A DNA stretch of 64,000 nucleotides from the NCBI RefSeq assembly GCF_008369445.1, contig NZ_VTWH01000002.1, positions 682,001 to 746,000 on the forward strand, read 5' to 3'. Source of the stretch: Aureimonas fodinaquatilis. Lineage in GTDB: Bacteria; Pseudomonadota; Alphaproteobacteria; Rhizobiales; Rhizobiaceae. The translations under genes and the position numbers were made by a program. A model generated the notes under the pieces. That model saw nothing but the letters and a program-made list of their open reading frames with translations. It searched no databases and had not been told where the DNA came from. Shown here one piece after another: positions 38,775-49,399 of this stretch. The number at the start of each line of letters is the position of its first letter. Within the stretch, counting starts at the first letter, position 1.

Positions 38775-39425
38775 TTAAAGCCGGGCCGCCAGACCGGCCT
38801 TCAGCGGCACCCACCAGACGGTGCCAACAACTTCTTCCTCAAACCGGCTGCCGGCCTTTTCGTGGCGGATCAGCCGTTGCGCACCGCGCTCTGGCCCTAT
38901 CGCGCAAAGCAGCGTGGCATGCGATGCCATCTGATCGGAAAAGGCCTTGGGCAGCTTTTCAAACACGCCGTGAACAATGACCCGGTCATACGGCCCCCCT
39001 TCGGCCCAACCCAGCGATCCGTCTTCGGTCAGCACCGTCACATTCTCTATGCCCAGTGTTGTCATCCGCTGTGCCGCCAGCTTGCTAAGGGTCTTATAGC
39101 GGTCAAGCGTCGTCACCCGGGCGCCCATGCGCGCCAGAAGTGCCGTTGTGTAACCGCTGCCTGTACCGATTTCCAGAATGCGGCTGTCCGGCTGAATGCG
39201 CATCGCCATGACGCACCGCCACGCCAGTTCAGCGCTGCCAATGGTTTCGCCGCAGGGAAGCGGAAAGGATTCCGCAGTGTAAACATTGCCCTTGATGTCG
39301 GGCAGAAACAGCCGCCGAGGCACCGCTTCCACTGCCTCCATCAATCTTGCCTCAACCCCGCCCTGAGAGCGCATGGCCAGCAGAAATGCAGCAAGATGTT
39401 CGCGGTCTGTTTCCTGCACGTTCAA
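38775..39425 (-). CDS. pcm: Protein-L-isoaspartate O-methyltransferase
   Basis: Repairs isoaspartyl residues in aged proteins by methylating them with S-adenosylmethionine. The 216 residues show PRRLFLPDIKGNVYTAESFPLPCGETIGS (a variant of the substrate loop, which usually reads Y.D..LPIG.GQTIS.P), motif I RILEIGTGSGYTTALLA, and the downstream motifs ENVTVLTEDGS and YDRVIVHGV. The start is a TTG with GGAG eight bases upstream; a GTG two codons later is possible. A second, more distant paralogue lies at 60781. Downstream is the NlpD-like gene. Confidence 0.9.
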   Translation of the reverse strand: MNVQETDREHLAAFLLAMRSQGGVEARLMEAVEAVPRRLFLPDIKGNVYTAESFPLPCGETIGSAELAWRCVMAMRIQPDSRILEIGTGSGYTTALLARMGARVTTLDRYKTLSKLAAQRMTTLGIENVTVLTEDGSLGWAEGGPYDRVIVHGVFEKLPKAFSDQMASHATLLCAIGPERGAQRLIRHEKAGSRFEEEVVGTVWWVPLKAGLAARL

Positions 39426-39453
39426 AACAAATACTCCAACGCAAATTCGCGGC

Positions 39454-39519
39454 GTGCTCTAACTCGTACTTCGTCGCATTGTCTTGCCGTCGAAACGTGA
39501 ACGTTTCAACGAGAAATGC
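39454..39519. repeat. RIME-like element, copy C
   Basis: GTGCTCTAACTCGTACTTCGTCGCATTGTCTTG linker, then palindrome CGTCGAAACGT/ACGTTTCAACG (about 39489-39511) and AGAAATGCTT end. Plus-strand orientation, between pcm and surE. It partly sits upstream of the pcm start, so it may lie in a transcribed leader. Confidence 0.65.
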
Positions 39520-39526
39520 TTGACTT

Positions 39527-40282
39527 TCAGGAAAACAGCCCCTGCATTTTCTGACGTAACTCATGATCAGTCAGATCAAGTTGCAAAGGCGTTACCGACA
39601 CATAGCCACTGCGAATTGCCCCGATGTCGGAATGCTCCATATCCGGCCCGGCCTCGCGACCGAACTTGAGCCAAAAATAGGGAAAGCCCCGGCCATCCCG
39701 CCGCTCTTCAATGCCAAGGCTGTATTCCAGCTTGCCCTGACGCGTCACCTGCACGCCGCGCACATCTTCCGGCTGCACCGCAGGGAAATTGATGTTGAAC
39801 AGCGTTCCAGCTCGTACCGGCATTGTCATCAGACGTTGCAAAATGTCCGGCGCAGTCGCTTCTGCAGTCTGCCACAGCGTTTCTCTGTCCGAGCCGGGAA
39901 CAAAAGCCTGGCTGAGGGCAACCGACCTGAAACCCAGCATCGTGCCCTCTATCGCCCCGGCAACAGTGCCTGAATAGGTGACATCATCGCAGAGGTTCTG
40001 CCCGGCATTCACCCCTGACAGAATAAGATCGGGCGCCTCCGGCATCAGATACTTCACGGCCATGATCACGCAGTCTGTTGGCGTGCCGGATATTGCAAAT
40101 TTCTGTTCGCCGGCCCGGCGTATCCTGAGTGGAGATGACAGCGTCAACGAATGTGAAAGGCCACTCTGGTCTGTTTCCGGTGCAGCGACCCAGATATCGT
40201 CGGACAATTGCCGTGCAATACGCTCCAGCACTTCCAGCCCTTCGGCATGGATGCCATCATCATTGGTCAGGAGAATTCGCAT
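39527..40282 (-). CDS. surE: 5'/3'-nucleotidase SurE
   Basis: Metal-dependent nucleoside monophosphate phosphatase (also exopolyphosphatase in some species) linked to stress survival. The 251 residues begin [20 protein letters not shown], with the metal site of NDD, then [58 protein letters not shown] and TLFNINFP. I start at 40282; longer frames overlap serS. Operon with serS upstream (four bases between) and pcm downstream across a repeat element. Confidence 0.97.
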   Translation of the reverse strand: MRILLTNDDGIHAEGLEVLERIARQLSDDIWVAAPETDQSGLSHSLTLSSPLRIRRAGEQKFAISGTPTDCVIMAVKYLMPEAPDLILSGVNAGQNLCDDVTYSGTVAGAIEGTMLGFRSVALSQAFVPGSDRETLWQTAEATAPDILQRLMTMPVRAGTLFNINFPAVQPEDVRGVQVTRQGKLEYSLGIEERRDGRGFPYFWLKFGREAGPDMEHSDIGAIRSGYVSVTPLQLDLTDHELRQKMQGLFS

Positions 40283-40286
40283 TCCT

Positions 40287-41573
40287 TCAGCCCACCCTGT
40301 CAATCCGCTCAACGCCATGCATGTAAGCCCGCAAGGCTTCAGGAATTACGACACTTCCATCACTTTGCTGGTAATTTTCCATGACGGCTATCAAGGCCCG
40401 GCCAACCGCAGTGCCAGAACCATTCAGCGTATGCACGAAGCGCGTCGCCTGCTTTTCACCCGCCGGGCGATATCTGGCCTGCATGCGGCGTGCCTGAAAA
40501 TCACCGCAGACCGAGCAGGAGGAAATTTCCCGATAGGTGTTCTGCCCTGGCAACCACACCTCTATGTCGTAGGTCTTGCGGGAGGAAAAGCCCATGTCGC
40601 CCGTGCAGAGCATCATGACGCGGTAGTGCAGACCAAGGCGCTTCAGCACCTCTTCCGCGCAACCCGTCATCCGCTCCAGTTCCTGCTCTGATGTTTCCGC
40701 TGTCGTGACGGAAACAAGCTCGGTTTTGTAAAACTGGTGCTGGCGCAGCATGCCTTTGGTGTCGCGCCCGGCAGACCCGGCTTCAGAACGGAAAGACGGC
40801 GTCAGCGCGCTGACCCGGATCGGCAATTCGGCCTCATCAAGAATCTGGTCGCGAACAAGGTTGGTCAGTGCAACCTCTGCAGTTGGAATCAGCCACCGGC
40901 CATCATTGGTGTTGAACAGATCTTCAGAAAATTTGGGCAGCTGACCGGTGCCGAACAGCGCATCATCGCGGACAAGCAACGGCGGCGAAACTTCAGTGTA
41001 GCCGAATTCCTCCGTGGCCAGGTCAAGCATGAACTGGCCCAGTGCCCGCTCCAGTCGCGCAAGCTTTCCGCGCAGCACTGTAAAGCGTGAACCAGACATG
41101 CGGGCGGCAGCCTCAAAGTCCATGAGGCCCAGATTTTCACCCAGCTCGAAATGCTCTTTCGGGGAAAAATCGAAGGATGGCTTGCTGCCAACTTTCCGCA
41201 CCTCGAGATTGTCACTCTCGTCTTTGCCAACCGGCACGTCGTCCAGAGGCACGTTGGCAATGCGGGAGACAAGATCATTCAGGCTGGCATCAATGCGCCG
41301 CTCAGTCTCTTCGCCTTCCTGAATGGCACCTTTAAGCTCTGCCACTTCCTGCATCACAGCCTTGGCACGCTGCTCGTCACCGGAAGCCTTGGCCTTGCCA
41401 ATTTCCCTCGAAGCATCGTTACGCCGCCCCTGCAGCTCCTGCAAAGTGCGCAAATGGGCGCGGCGTGATTCATCCAACTGCAAAAGTTCAGCCGACACCG
41501 GCTCTGCATCACGCTTGCGAAGCGCCGCATCCAGCGCTTCCGGGTTTTCACGAATCCACTTGATATCCAGCAT
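40287..41573 (-). CDS. serS: Seryl-tRNA synthetase
   Basis: Class II synthetase that charges tRNA-Ser (and tRNA-Sec). The 428 residues show the N-terminal long antiparallel coiled coil that holds the tRNA long variable arm (about residues 30-100), motif 2 ([30 protein letters not shown]) and motif 3 ([17 protein letters not shown]). Length is standard. Confidence 0.98.
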   Translation of the reverse strand: MLDIKWIRENPEALDAALRKRDAEPVSAELLQLDESRRAHLRTLQELQGRRNDASREIGKAKASGDEQRAKAVMQEVAELKGAIQEGEETERRIDASLNDLVSRIANVPLDDVPVGKDESDNLEVRKVGSKPSFDFSPKEHFELGENLGLMDFEAAARMSGSRFTVLRGKLARLERALGQFMLDLATEEFGYTEVSPPLLVRDDALFGTGQLPKFSEDLFNTNDGRWLIPTAEVALTNLVRDQILDEAELPIRVSALTPSFRSEAGSAGRDTKGMLRQHQFYKTELVSVTTAETSEQELERMTGCAEEVLKRLGLHYRVMMLCTGDMGFSSRKTYDIEVWLPGQNTYREISSCSVCGDFQARRMQARYRPAGEKQATRFVHTLNGSGTAVGRALIAVMENYQQSDGSVVIPEALRAYMHGVERIDRVG

Positions 41574-41632
41574 AGTCTCTCGCCCTCGCCCGGTTCGGTG
41601 TCAAAAAAGGCGCAGCGAATGCCTGAACCGCC

Positions 41633-42436
41633 TTATGCCTCCCGCTCGGCAAGGCTTGCGGCTCGCTTCTTCTCGATCATCCGGGCCATATAGATGGAAA
41701 TCTCGTAGAGAATGATGGTCGGGATCGCAAGGCCGATCTGAGACAATGGATCGGGCGGGGTTATCACCGCCGCAACAACAAAGGCGATGACGATGGCGTA
41801 TTTGCGTTTGGACGCCAGCCCATCAGCGCTGACAATGCCAGCGCGCACCAGAAGTGTGGCCACCACCGGCAACTGAAAAACCAGGCCGAAAGCAAAGATC
41901 AATGTCATGATCAAAGACAGGTATTCTGAAACGCGTGGCAACAGCGCAATCGTTGCCTGCCCATCGCCGCCTGCCTGCTGCATGGACAGGAAGAACCACA
42001 TCACCATGGGGGTGAAGAAGAAATAAACCAACGCTGCACCAATCAGGAACAGCACAGGTGTGGCGATGAGGAATGGCAGAAACGCCGAACGCTCATCGCG
42101 GTAAAGCCCCGGCGCGATGAATTTGTAAAGCTGCGATGCAATGATAGGAAATGCTAGGAAGAAACCGCCAAACGCGGCGATTTTGACCTGAGTAAAGAAA
42201 AACTCCTGCGGTGCCGTGTAGATCAGCTCAACCTTGGAAGCGTCCAACCCCGCCCATGCCGTTGCAATCTGATATGGAATGACCAGAAGATTGAAAAGCT
42301 GTTTGGCGAAGAAGAAACAGAACACAAAAGCCAGAAAAAAGCCGAGAAGCGACCAGATCAACCTCCGCCGCAACTCAATCAGGTGCTCAATCAGCGGTGC
42401 TGATGATGCTTCGATTTCCTCATGTCCCTTTTTCAT
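41633..42436 (-). CDS. tatC: Sec-independent protein translocase subunit TatC
   Basis: Membrane core of the twin-arginine translocase that recognises the RR signal peptide. The 267 residues have six helices, with LIEHLIELRRRLIWSL at the N-terminus and the conserved YKFIAPGLYRDERSAFLPFL and PRVSEYLSLIMTLIFAFGLVFQLPVV segments. The start overlaps the tatB stop by four bases (ATGA). Confidence 0.97.
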   Translation of the reverse strand: MKKGHEEIEASSAPLIEHLIELRRRLIWSLLGFFLAFVFCFFFAKQLFNLLVIPYQIATAWAGLDASKVELIYTAPQEFFFTQVKIAAFGGFFLAFPIIASQLYKFIAPGLYRDERSAFLPFLIATPVLFLIGAALVYFFFTPMVMWFFLSMQQAGGDGQATIALLPRVSEYLSLIMTLIFAFGLVFQLPVVATLLVRAGIVSADGLASKRKYAIVIAFVVAAVITPPDPLSQIGLAIPTIILYEISIYMARMIEKKRAASLAEREA

Positions 42437-42882
42437 GATGATTCTCTGGATACCGCAGGTATTTTCTCTTCAACCGGTGTCGGCTCTGCCACCGGTGCCG
42501 ACGTGGCAGGAGCTGTTTCCACAGCCTCTGCAGAAGGTTCCGCTGCTACAGGGGATGCAGATGCCTTCGGCGCAGGTGAAGTAGCGGCAGCGCGCAAGGA
42601 TGAGCGGATTTCGTCGCCCACAGCCTTGACCGGGTTCATGGCCTTTCGAATGTTTTCAGTCGGGTCCAGCTTCTGCAGGTCGCTGGCCGCCTTGCGCACT
42701 TCGTCCAGCTCCGCCTCTTTCAAGGCGTCATCAAACTGCTTGCGAAAATCTCCCGCCATACGCCGCAGCTGCGTCGTCGTGCGGCCAAATGTGCGCAGCA
42801 TACCCGGCAGGTCCTTCGGACCTACGACCACGATCATCACCACCGCAATGACCAGCAGTTCCAGCCAACCGATCTCAAACAT
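42433..42882 (-). CDS. tatB: Sec-independent protein translocase subunit TatB
   Basis: Partner of TatC in the substrate-binding complex. The 149 residues begin MFEIGWLELLVIAVVMIVVVGPKDLPGMLRTFGR, the canonical TatB N-terminal helix and hinge, then an amphipathic helix (QLRRMAGDFRKQFDDAL) and a low-complexity Pro/Ala/Glu tail. Confidence 0.96.
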   Translation of the reverse strand: MFEIGWLELLVIAVVMIVVVGPKDLPGMLRTFGRTTTQLRRMAGDFRKQFDDALKEAELDEVRKAASDLQKLDPTENIRKAMNPVKAVGDEIRSSLRAAATSPAPKASASPVAAEPSAEAVETAPATSAPVAEPTPVEEKIPAVSRESS

Positions 42883-42943
42883 TCAATGCCAAACTTCCGG
42901 TAAACCGCCGCTTTTGCCCGCAGCCAAAACGGCAAAAGCAGTC

Positions 42944-43174
42944 TTAGCTGTGAGACTTTTCAGCCGTGGTGTCACGACGAACCGTTTCGCCTTCCTGATG
43001 ATCAAGCGTCTTGCCGGTTTGCACCGGAGGCGTTTCGTCGTCCGTCATGCCCTTTTTGAAGCTTTTGATGCCTTTGGCAACGTCGCCCATCAACTCGGGA
43101 ATTTTGCCACGTCCGAAAAGCAAAAGCACGACTGCCAGAACAATCAGCCAGTGCCAAATGCTGAAACTACCCAT
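42944..43174 (-). CDS. tatA: Sec-independent protein translocase subunit TatA
   Basis: Pore/channel subunit of the Tat system. From the ATG at 43174 the product is 76 residues: [43 protein letters not shown] and an acidic tail. AGGAG lies seven bases upstream; an ATG two codons earlier sits too close to it. The upstream 213 bases to nagZ hold no gene. Confidence 0.95.
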   Translation of the reverse strand: MGSFSIWHWLIVLAVVLLLFGRGKIPELMGDVAKGIKSFKKGMTDDETPPVQTGKTLDHQEGETVRRDTTAEKSHS

Positions 43175-43387
43175 CGCCATTCTCCTGTATGCAACCTTGG
43201 ATGCCTGTCGAACAGGCTTTCGATTCAACTTCAAACACGATACAGGCCGGATATCAACGCGCTGTCGCTGAGATTTCACGCGAATGCGCTACCATCTGCC
43301 TGTTTGTCATTTCAATTTATCAGTATCGGTTAATCGTGGCCAAGCTGCGACCGGCGTTTCAAGCGGCAGGATCACGCTTCGCCAAAC

Positions 43388-44413
43388 TTATACAGTCAGC
43401 GCCATAAGCTGCTGATAATCATCCCAAAGATTCTCAAAATCCGGAATGTCGGCGGGCTGACCTATGATGGCCATGGCACTCTCTGCGCGGTGAGCAGCAT
43501 CGCCATTCAATTCCGGCACGGAACCGGCAACGGCCCGCATTTCGGCCAGATCGCCATTACAGTGCAAAACAATATCGCAACCCGCTTCGATGGCCATGGC
43601 CGCCGATTCCCCCAGATTGCCCTTCAGGGCCTTCATGGAAATGTCATCAGACATCAACAATCCATCAAAACCAATTGTCTGGCGAATGATCTGTGAAATG
43701 ATGGTTGGGGACAAAGTGGCTGGCCAGAGCGGGTCGATGGCCGAAAACAGCACATGCGCCGTCATCGCGGCTGGAAGGTCAGCCAGTTCCGCAAAAGGCA
43801 GGAAATCAGTCTTCGCCAACTCGGCGAAAGTGGCGTCCACATGCGGGAGATTGAAATGGCTGTCCGCATTGGCTCGCCCGTGGCCGGGAATATGCTTCAT
43901 GACTGGCAGCACGCCGCCCGCCATGGCACCTTCAGCCATTTTGCGGCCTAGCAGCGCTACGACCTGAACGTCATCGTTCAATGCCCTGTCACCTATGACG
44001 GAATGGCCATCTTCGCACGCAATATCAAGACATGGGATACAATCAGCATTGATGCCGTACTGCTTCAGATTGGCTGCAATGAGCGCGCCATGCAGAAATG
44101 CCGCCTGTTGGCCAGCGTGCGCATCCCGGCCATACAGATCGCCGATGGCCTTGGCTGCTGGAAGCACTGGAGCCAGTGGCGGGCGCAGACGTTGAACCCT
44201 GCCCCCTTCCTGATCCACAAAAATTGGCACTGTGCCCCCGGCCAAAGCAGACAATTCAGCGCAAAGCGCTTGAAGTTGCGGTGCGTCGGCAATGTTGCGT
44301 GCAAACAGGATAAAGCCCCACGGACGCTCATCGGCAAAAAACCGCCGCTCATCATCAGTGAGCGCCGGTCCCTTGCAACCAGATATCCAGGCTTTGCGTT
44401 CAGCGGCTGACAA
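43388..44413 (-). CDS. nagZ: Beta-N-acetylhexosaminidase NagZ
   Basis: Glycoside hydrolase family 3 enzyme that removes GlcNAc from anhydromuropeptides in cytoplasmic peptidoglycan recycling. Motifs are VDQEGGRVQRL, the catalytic-loop KHIPGHGRANADSHFNLPHVD with its His/Asp pair, MTAHVLFSAIDP and FDGLLMSDDISMKAL with the nucleophile Asp. Start is uncertain: I use the TTG at 44413, which matches the usual N-terminus, has GGGG upstream and overlaps the SPOR gene by 14 bases. ATG codons at 44455 and 44461 overlap it by about 60. Confidence 0.93.
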   Translation of the reverse strand: MSAAERKAWISGCKGPALTDDERRFFADERPWGFILFARNIADAPQLQALCAELSALAGGTVPIFVDQEGGRVQRLRPPLAPVLPAAKAIGDLYGRDAHAGQQAAFLHGALIAANLKQYGINADCIPCLDIACEDGHSVIGDRALNDDVQVVALLGRKMAEGAMAGGVLPVMKHIPGHGRANADSHFNLPHVDATFAELAKTDFLPFAELADLPAAMTAHVLFSAIDPLWPATLSPTIISQIIRQTIGFDGLLMSDDISMKALKGNLGESAAMAIEAGCDIVLHCNGDLAEMRAVAGSVPELNGDAAHRAESAMAIIGQPADIPDFENLWDDYQQLMALTV

Positions 44414-46016
44414 TGCAGTCTGCCCCAGCGGATTTAAGCCTTGTGCAGATTGCATCTGCATCCCGGTTGGTCGCGGTGCCAACCCGCACCCGATAGAATG
44501 TCCCGCGATTGTCCAACTCTGCCGTGTGAATGCTCAAGGTCGTACCGGCCAGAATATTGGCGTAACGCAAAGAGACATCACGCAAGGCCGTACGAGCCTG
44601 CGCCTCGGTCGGATGAGAGGAAAGCTGAACATAAAAATTCGCGTTGGATGCGCTGACCGGCGCAGGCGGCTGAGACGGTGATGGCGTTGCCGTTGACGGA
44701 ACTGCTGCAACGACGGCCGGTGCAGCCGAACGGCGCGCAGGACTTGGGATAACCGAAACCTGCTGAGGCAGTTGCACCGCAGGCGGAGTGGTTTCAGTCA
44801 ATGCGGCTTCTGCTGCGGCCTCGGCAGCCGGAGGCGCAATTGGTTGTTCTGCCACCAGTGGCGTTGCCGGCGAAACAGGCGACGTAGCCAGACCTGCTTC
44901 GGCAATCGCCGCCTGAATAGGGTCAACCGGTTCAGGCGCAACGGCTGCAGGCGCTGCCGCCTCAGGCGCCACTGGCATTACGGGCACGGCAGGCTGTGCG
45001 GCATCAACCACTTCGCTCGGCACCAGTGTTCCATCCGGCCGCACTTCCACCGTGCGCACACGGCGTGGCGCAAGGGTTGTTGGCGGCGGGCTGCCTTCAA
45101 GATTGCCGAAGCGTTCGCTTAAAGCCTCGTTTTCATCCTCAGACAGAATCACGTCCCGCCCGAGCGAGACACCCGGCAAGGCTTCCTGCTCGTCCTGCGC
45201 GTTGATATCAATCGGTTCTTCCGCAGCAGAAAGCAGCATTTCCTGTTCGGTTGCAGGCTGGTTGTCATTGCCGGTGGCACGCTGGTAGACAGCTTTGTTC
45301 TGATTGGGAACCAGCCTGCCGCCAGGGTCCTGCGGTTGCACCTTGTAAGGCTCGGTGTCGGCTGCAACGACAACTGGCCCACTGTCGCCCTCTCCGCCGG
45401 TTACCCCGTTCCATATCAACAGCGCAGCTATACAGACCAAAGCCCCACCCAGAACGGTGGAAATGAACCGCACGCCCTGTTTGATATCGCCGCCGTGGCC
45501 GCCGATTTTGCGACCTGGCCGCGGCGCATAGGGCGCGACGGTTTCCGCTGGCTCAAACTCTTCCGGCTGCGCGGCCTGGGCGGCCTGAGCGTGCGTTTCG
45601 AAACGCACGTCATAATCATCAAATGCCGGCTGACCCTGCGGCGCAGCCATGGCGGCGCGCTCGCTTGCGATCAGTTGATCAAAGTCGTCCATCACCTCGG
45701 CAGGCGCATTCTGATGGTGATTCTGCGAAGCGGGCACAAAAGATGGGCTCTCCGCCGGGGCATTCTGCCGCGGGCTTGCAGGGCCGCTCAGGCCCCACAG
45801 AGCCGGATCAAGATCACCAGACGCGTTCTCAACCGGCTTTTCCACAGCTGGCCGCGCAGCAGCCGCCTTTGCAGCCGGTGCACCCGCAGCCTGTGGTGTT
45901 GCCCTGCTGATAAAGCGTGTTGCCAACTGGCTCATTGCCGAAGTGGCGCTTCCCTTCTTAGGGTCAACACCGCCACCATCGGCATTGTCCAACGCCGAAT
46001 TATCCGGCTCACCCAT
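44400..46016 (-). CDS. SPOR-domain membrane protein
   Basis: A 538-residue protein: acidic/low-complexity cytoplasmic region of about 170 residues, one membrane helix (GVRFISTVLGGALVCIAALLIW), a periplasmic Pro/Ala/Glu-rich linker of about 230 residues, and a C-terminal SPOR domain (NFYVQLSSHPTEAQARTALRDV ... FYRVRVGTATNRDADAICTRLKSAGADCIV) that binds denuded peptidoglycan at division sites. Likely a cell-division or cell-wall protein. I start at ATG 46016 with GGAG at eight bases; a GTG is two codons upstream. The end overlaps nagZ, as in the conserved argS-SPOR-nagZ order. Confidence 0.9.
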   Translation of the reverse strand: MGEPDNSALDNADGGGVDPKKGSATSAMSQLATRFISRATPQAAGAPAAKAAAARPAVEKPVENASGDLDPALWGLSGPASPRQNAPAESPSFVPASQNHHQNAPAEVMDDFDQLIASERAAMAAPQGQPAFDDYDVRFETHAQAAQAAQPEEFEPAETVAPYAPRPGRKIGGHGGDIKQGVRFISTVLGGALVCIAALLIWNGVTGGEGDSGPVVVAADTEPYKVQPQDPGGRLVPNQNKAVYQRATGNDNQPATEQEMLLSAAEEPIDINAQDEQEALPGVSLGRDVILSEDENEALSERFGNLEGSPPPTTLAPRRVRTVEVRPDGTLVPSEVVDAAQPAVPVMPVAPEAAAPAAVAPEPVDPIQAAIAEAGLATSPVSPATPLVAEQPIAPPAAEAAAEAALTETTPPAVQLPQQVSVIPSPARRSAAPAVVAAVPSTATPSPSQPPAPVSASNANFYVQLSSHPTEAQARTALRDVSLRYANILAGTTLSIHTAELDNRGTFYRVRVGTATNRDADAICTRLKSAGADCIVSR

Positions 46017-46061
46017 TGCCACAACTCCGACTTACAGCCACACCCGAAGGCATGAAACATT

Positions 46062-46111
46062 TATAGATTTATCCTCTATAGATCTCGATTTTCGAAGTTA
46101 CAAGATCTATA
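46062..46111. other. Inverted-repeat cluster upstream of the SPOR gene
   Basis: TATAGATCT (46077-46085) is matched in inverted form by AGATCTATA (46103-46111), and a near-direct copy TATAGATTT lies at 46062-46070. It lies within 100 bases of the SPOR gene start and might be an operator or part of the promoter; this is inference from sequence symmetry. Confidence 0.3.
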
Positions 46112-46212
46112 AGATTCAACGCGTTACAGCCATCTGCACGAGCTTGAAATGAAAACAGGCCGCAACAGCCGTGAGTTTGGCTAGCATCGAATACTGTTTA
46201 AAAAATGTCCAG

Positions 46213-47964
46213 TCAGCGCATTTCGTCCGGTGCAGAAACGCCCAAAAGCGCCAGGCCGCCGGCCAGAACAAACGCCACTGCCTGAACAAGCCCCAGACGC
46301 GCAGACGTCAATATCGGCGCATCGGCTCTAACAAACCGTAAATCCGGATTGTCCTTGCCGCGATTGTATTGGCCGTGGAACAATTGAGCCAGATCGTAGA
46401 GGTAAAATGCAACGCGGTGTGGCTCGCGGGTTTGGGCAGAGCTTTTTACCAGCCGCGGGAATTCCGCAAGCTTGCGGATCAGCATCAACTCACCCTCGTC
46501 GCCCAGCAGTTCCAGTGTCGAGCTGTCCAGCGTATCAGGGGCAGCAATATCAATGCCCTCACCGGCTGCCTGCCTTTGTATCGAGGCAGACCGCGCATGT
46601 GCGTACTGCACGTAGAACACCGGATTGTCGCGTGATTGCTCTGTCACCTTGCGGAAATCGAAGTCCAGCGGCGCGTCGCTTTTGCGGTACAACATCATGA
46701 AGCGAACCGGATCACGCCCGACCTCGGAAACGACATCTGCAAGCGTGACAAATTCGCCAGCGCGCTTGGACATGCGCACCGGCTCACCATCGCGGAACAA
46801 TTTGACCAACTGGCACAGCACAACATCCAGATGCGCCTGACCGCCGGAGATGGCTTTGGCAACAGCTTCCAGCCGTTTGACATAGCCACCGTGGTCCGCG
46901 CCCAGCACATAGACCATCTCGTTGAAGCCGCGAGCGTATTTGTCGGCAAAATAAGCAACGTCGGCCGCGAAATATGTGAATGTACCGTCGGATTTGATCA
47001 ATGGGCGGTCCATGTCATCGCCCACTTCGGTCGAGCGGAACAATGTCTGTTCCCGGTCTTCCCACTCTTCGGGCACCTGGCCTTTTGGCGGCGGCAAGGT
47101 GCCTTGGTACACAAAGCCACGAGCCTGCAATGCCTCAATGGCGCTGGCAATCGGCCCGCCATTGTCCGCATGCAGGGTCTTCTCCGAGAAGAAAACATCG
47201 TGTTCGATGCCAAGAAGCTTCAAATCGTCACGGATCGACATCATCATCGCGTCGATTGTGTAGCTGGACACAATCGGTAGCCATTCTTCTTCCGGCATGT
47301 CCAGCAATGTGGTCTGGTAGCGGATTGAAAGCGCGATCCCGACTGCCTTGAGGTAGTCACCGGGGTACAGTCCGGCAGGAATTTCGCCAATATCCTCGCC
47401 CAATGCCTCGCGGTATCGCAAATAGGCGGAGCGAGCCAGCACGCCAATCTGCGCACCAGCATCGTTGATGTAATATTCCTTGGTAACCTCGTCTCCGGCA
47501 AAGGCGGCAATATTTGCGATTGCATCACCCACAACCGCCCCGCGGCAATGACCGACATGCATTGGCCCGGTTGGATTGGCGGAAACATATTCAACATTGA
47601 GCTTGTGGCCCGTGGCGGCGCAGCGCCCGTAATCTGCTCCCAGGCGCAGAATATCGCCGAGATGGCTGGTCCAATACTGTGCGTTCAGCCGCAAATTGAT
47701 AAAGCCGGGCCCGGCAACGTCCGCACTGACAATGGTCGGGTCTGGCCGCAATTTTTCGCAAATCGCCTCGGCAAGGTCGCGCGGCTTCTGCCCCAAGGGC
47801 TTCGCCAGCACCATTGCAGCATTGGTTGCCAGATCGCCATGCGACGGATCACGGGGCGGCTCCACCGTGATTTTTGTCAGGTCAGCATCGCCCTGATTTA
47901 GTTCGGCAAGCACAGCTTCAACCGCGGCGCGAATACGACCCTCAAAGTCGATGAAGATATTCAT
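46213..47964 (-). CDS. argS: Arginyl-tRNA synthetase
   Basis: Class I synthetase, 583 residues, that needs tRNA to activate arginine. It has the N-terminal Add-1 domain ([11 protein letters not shown]...), the HIGH-type motif [12 protein letters not shown] near residue 130, KMSKS-like [15 protein letters not shown], and the C-terminal DALR anticodon-binding domain. I start at ATG 47964, the family start; a short frame extends ten codons further up. Confidence 0.97.
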   Translation of the reverse strand: MNIFIDFEGRIRAAVEAVLAELNQGDADLTKITVEPPRDPSHGDLATNAAMVLAKPLGQKPRDLAEAICEKLRPDPTIVSADVAGPGFINLRLNAQYWTSHLGDILRLGADYGRCAATGHKLNVEYVSANPTGPMHVGHCRGAVVGDAIANIAAFAGDEVTKEYYINDAGAQIGVLARSAYLRYREALGEDIGEIPAGLYPGDYLKAVGIALSIRYQTTLLDMPEEEWLPIVSSYTIDAMMMSIRDDLKLLGIEHDVFFSEKTLHADNGGPIASAIEALQARGFVYQGTLPPPKGQVPEEWEDREQTLFRSTEVGDDMDRPLIKSDGTFTYFAADVAYFADKYARGFNEMVYVLGADHGGYVKRLEAVAKAISGGQAHLDVVLCQLVKLFRDGEPVRMSKRAGEFVTLADVVSEVGRDPVRFMMLYRKSDAPLDFDFRKVTEQSRDNPVFYVQYAHARSASIQRQAAGEGIDIAAPDTLDSSTLELLGDEGELMLIRKLAEFPRLVKSSAQTREPHRVAFYLYDLAQLFHGQYNRGKDNPDLRFVRADAPILTSARLGLVQAVAFVLAGGLALLGVSAPDEMR

Positions 47965-48096
47965 GGCAAATCCAGCACAAGTTAAAAGGCGCATCCAGTG
48001 CGCAAAGCATTCCGGCGAACCCGAAAAACAAATCTAAGACATTGTTTTCAAAACGTTATTTCTTAAAAACATGTCTTCAAATCCAGCGCAGATGAT

Positions 48097-49299
48097 CTAA
48101 AGCAATTTCGGACTTTCGTCAAACAAACGCGCATGTTCCGCCAGCGCGTAATTGTCTGTCATCCCTGCGAGGTAATCGGCCACGCGCACCGCCGCGCGGT
48201 CCACTGGCGCATCCACCAGTGCCGCGCTCCATGCCACACCCATTTCTGCCGGTCGTTCGAAATAGACATCGAACAGGCGCCCGACAACCACTTCCGCCTT
48301 GCGCATAACCCGCATCACACTTTCATTGCGGTACACGCGCTGGAACAGAAAGCACCGCGTTTCATCCACGGCCTCACGCATGTCGGCAGAAAATTCAACC
48401 AGCGTCCGATGATTGGCATGCACTGCTTCCAGAGTGCCTGCGCCATCCTGCGCAATGCGCCGTGTTGTTTCAGAAAGCACATCCTCTACCATGAGGGTAA
48501 TATGCCGCCGCATGATTTCATGCCGTGTGCGTGCCGTTTCAAGGCCGGGATAAAGCTGCCGAACTTCCCGAAGGATCGAGCCTGCCAGGCGCAATTCCTC
48601 AAGGTCATCCAACTCGATCAGGCCGGCACGCAGCCCGTCGTCCAGATCATGCGTGTTATAGGCAATGTCGTCCGATATCGCGGCCGCCTGCGCCTCAAGA
48701 CTGGCAAACCGGCCAAGTTCCAGCGGAAACATCTGATCAAATTGCGCAATGGCTGGCGGCACCGGATCCGAACCCGCGTAAGGGCCTGAGAGCGGGCCGT
48801 TGTGCTTCACCAGACCTTCCAGGGTTTCATAGCTCAGGTTAAGACCGTCAAACGCCGCATAGTGACGCTCCAGCGCAGTCACAATGCGCAAGGTCTGCGC
48901 GTTATGGTCGAAGCCGCCATAGGCCGCCATTCGGCTGGCAAGCGCCCGTTCTCCAGCATGACCAAACGGTGTGTGGCCAAAATCATGCGCCAGTGCCAAT
49001 GCCTCGGCCAGATCTTCGTCCAGCCGCAAAGCCCGCGCCAGCGCACGCGCAATTTGCGAAACCTCGATTGTGTGGGTCAGTCGTGTGCGGAAATGGTCCC
49101 CTTCATGCGAAACGAAAACCTGCGTTTTGTGTTTCAGGCGGCGAAACGCAGTCGAGTGAACAATCCGGTCCCTGTCGCGCTGAAAAGGCGTGCGCGTCGG
49201 GCTGTCCGACTCGGCCACCTGCCTTCCGCGTGAAAGGTTCGCGTCTGTGGCATATGGCGCCAGAACCTCGCGCCCAAGACCATAGGACTGTGTTGGCAT
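48097..49299 (-). CDS. dgt: Deoxyguanosinetriphosphate triphosphohydrolase-like protein
   Basis: HD-domain hydrolase that converts dNTPs, typically dGTP, to nucleoside and triphosphate. The 400 residues contain the HD-site residues in [44 protein letters not shown] and [18 protein letters not shown]. This is the shorter Dgt-like type (about 400 residues) common in alphaproteobacteria. It lies upstream of argS and divergent from erpA; a RIME-like element lies in between. Confidence 0.95.
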   Translation of the reverse strand: MPTQSYGLGREVLAPYATDANLSRGRQVAESDSPTRTPFQRDRDRIVHSTAFRRLKHKTQVFVSHEGDHFRTRLTHTIEVSQIARALARALRLDEDLAEALALAHDFGHTPFGHAGERALASRMAAYGGFDHNAQTLRIVTALERHYAAFDGLNLSYETLEGLVKHNGPLSGPYAGSDPVPPAIAQFDQMFPLELGRFASLEAQAAAISDDIAYNTHDLDDGLRAGLIELDDLEELRLAGSILREVRQLYPGLETARTRHEIMRRHITLMVEDVLSETTRRIAQDGAGTLEAVHANHRTLVEFSADMREAVDETRCFLFQRVYRNESVMRVMRKAEVVVGRLFDVYFERPAEMGVAWSAALVDAPVDRAAVRVADYLAGMTDNYALAEHARLFDESPKLL

Positions 49300-49399
49300 G
49301 AAATGAAATTTTCCGCTGGCTTTCAGAGTGATTGATTATATTGCTTCGCGTCCATACTTTAAGGGCAGGCTTCCAACAAGCAGAGGCTGAAAGACCGAA

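Noticed and set aside
43175-43387. Remnant of scpB before tatA
   Set aside because: No frame shows more than a few residues of any resemblance.
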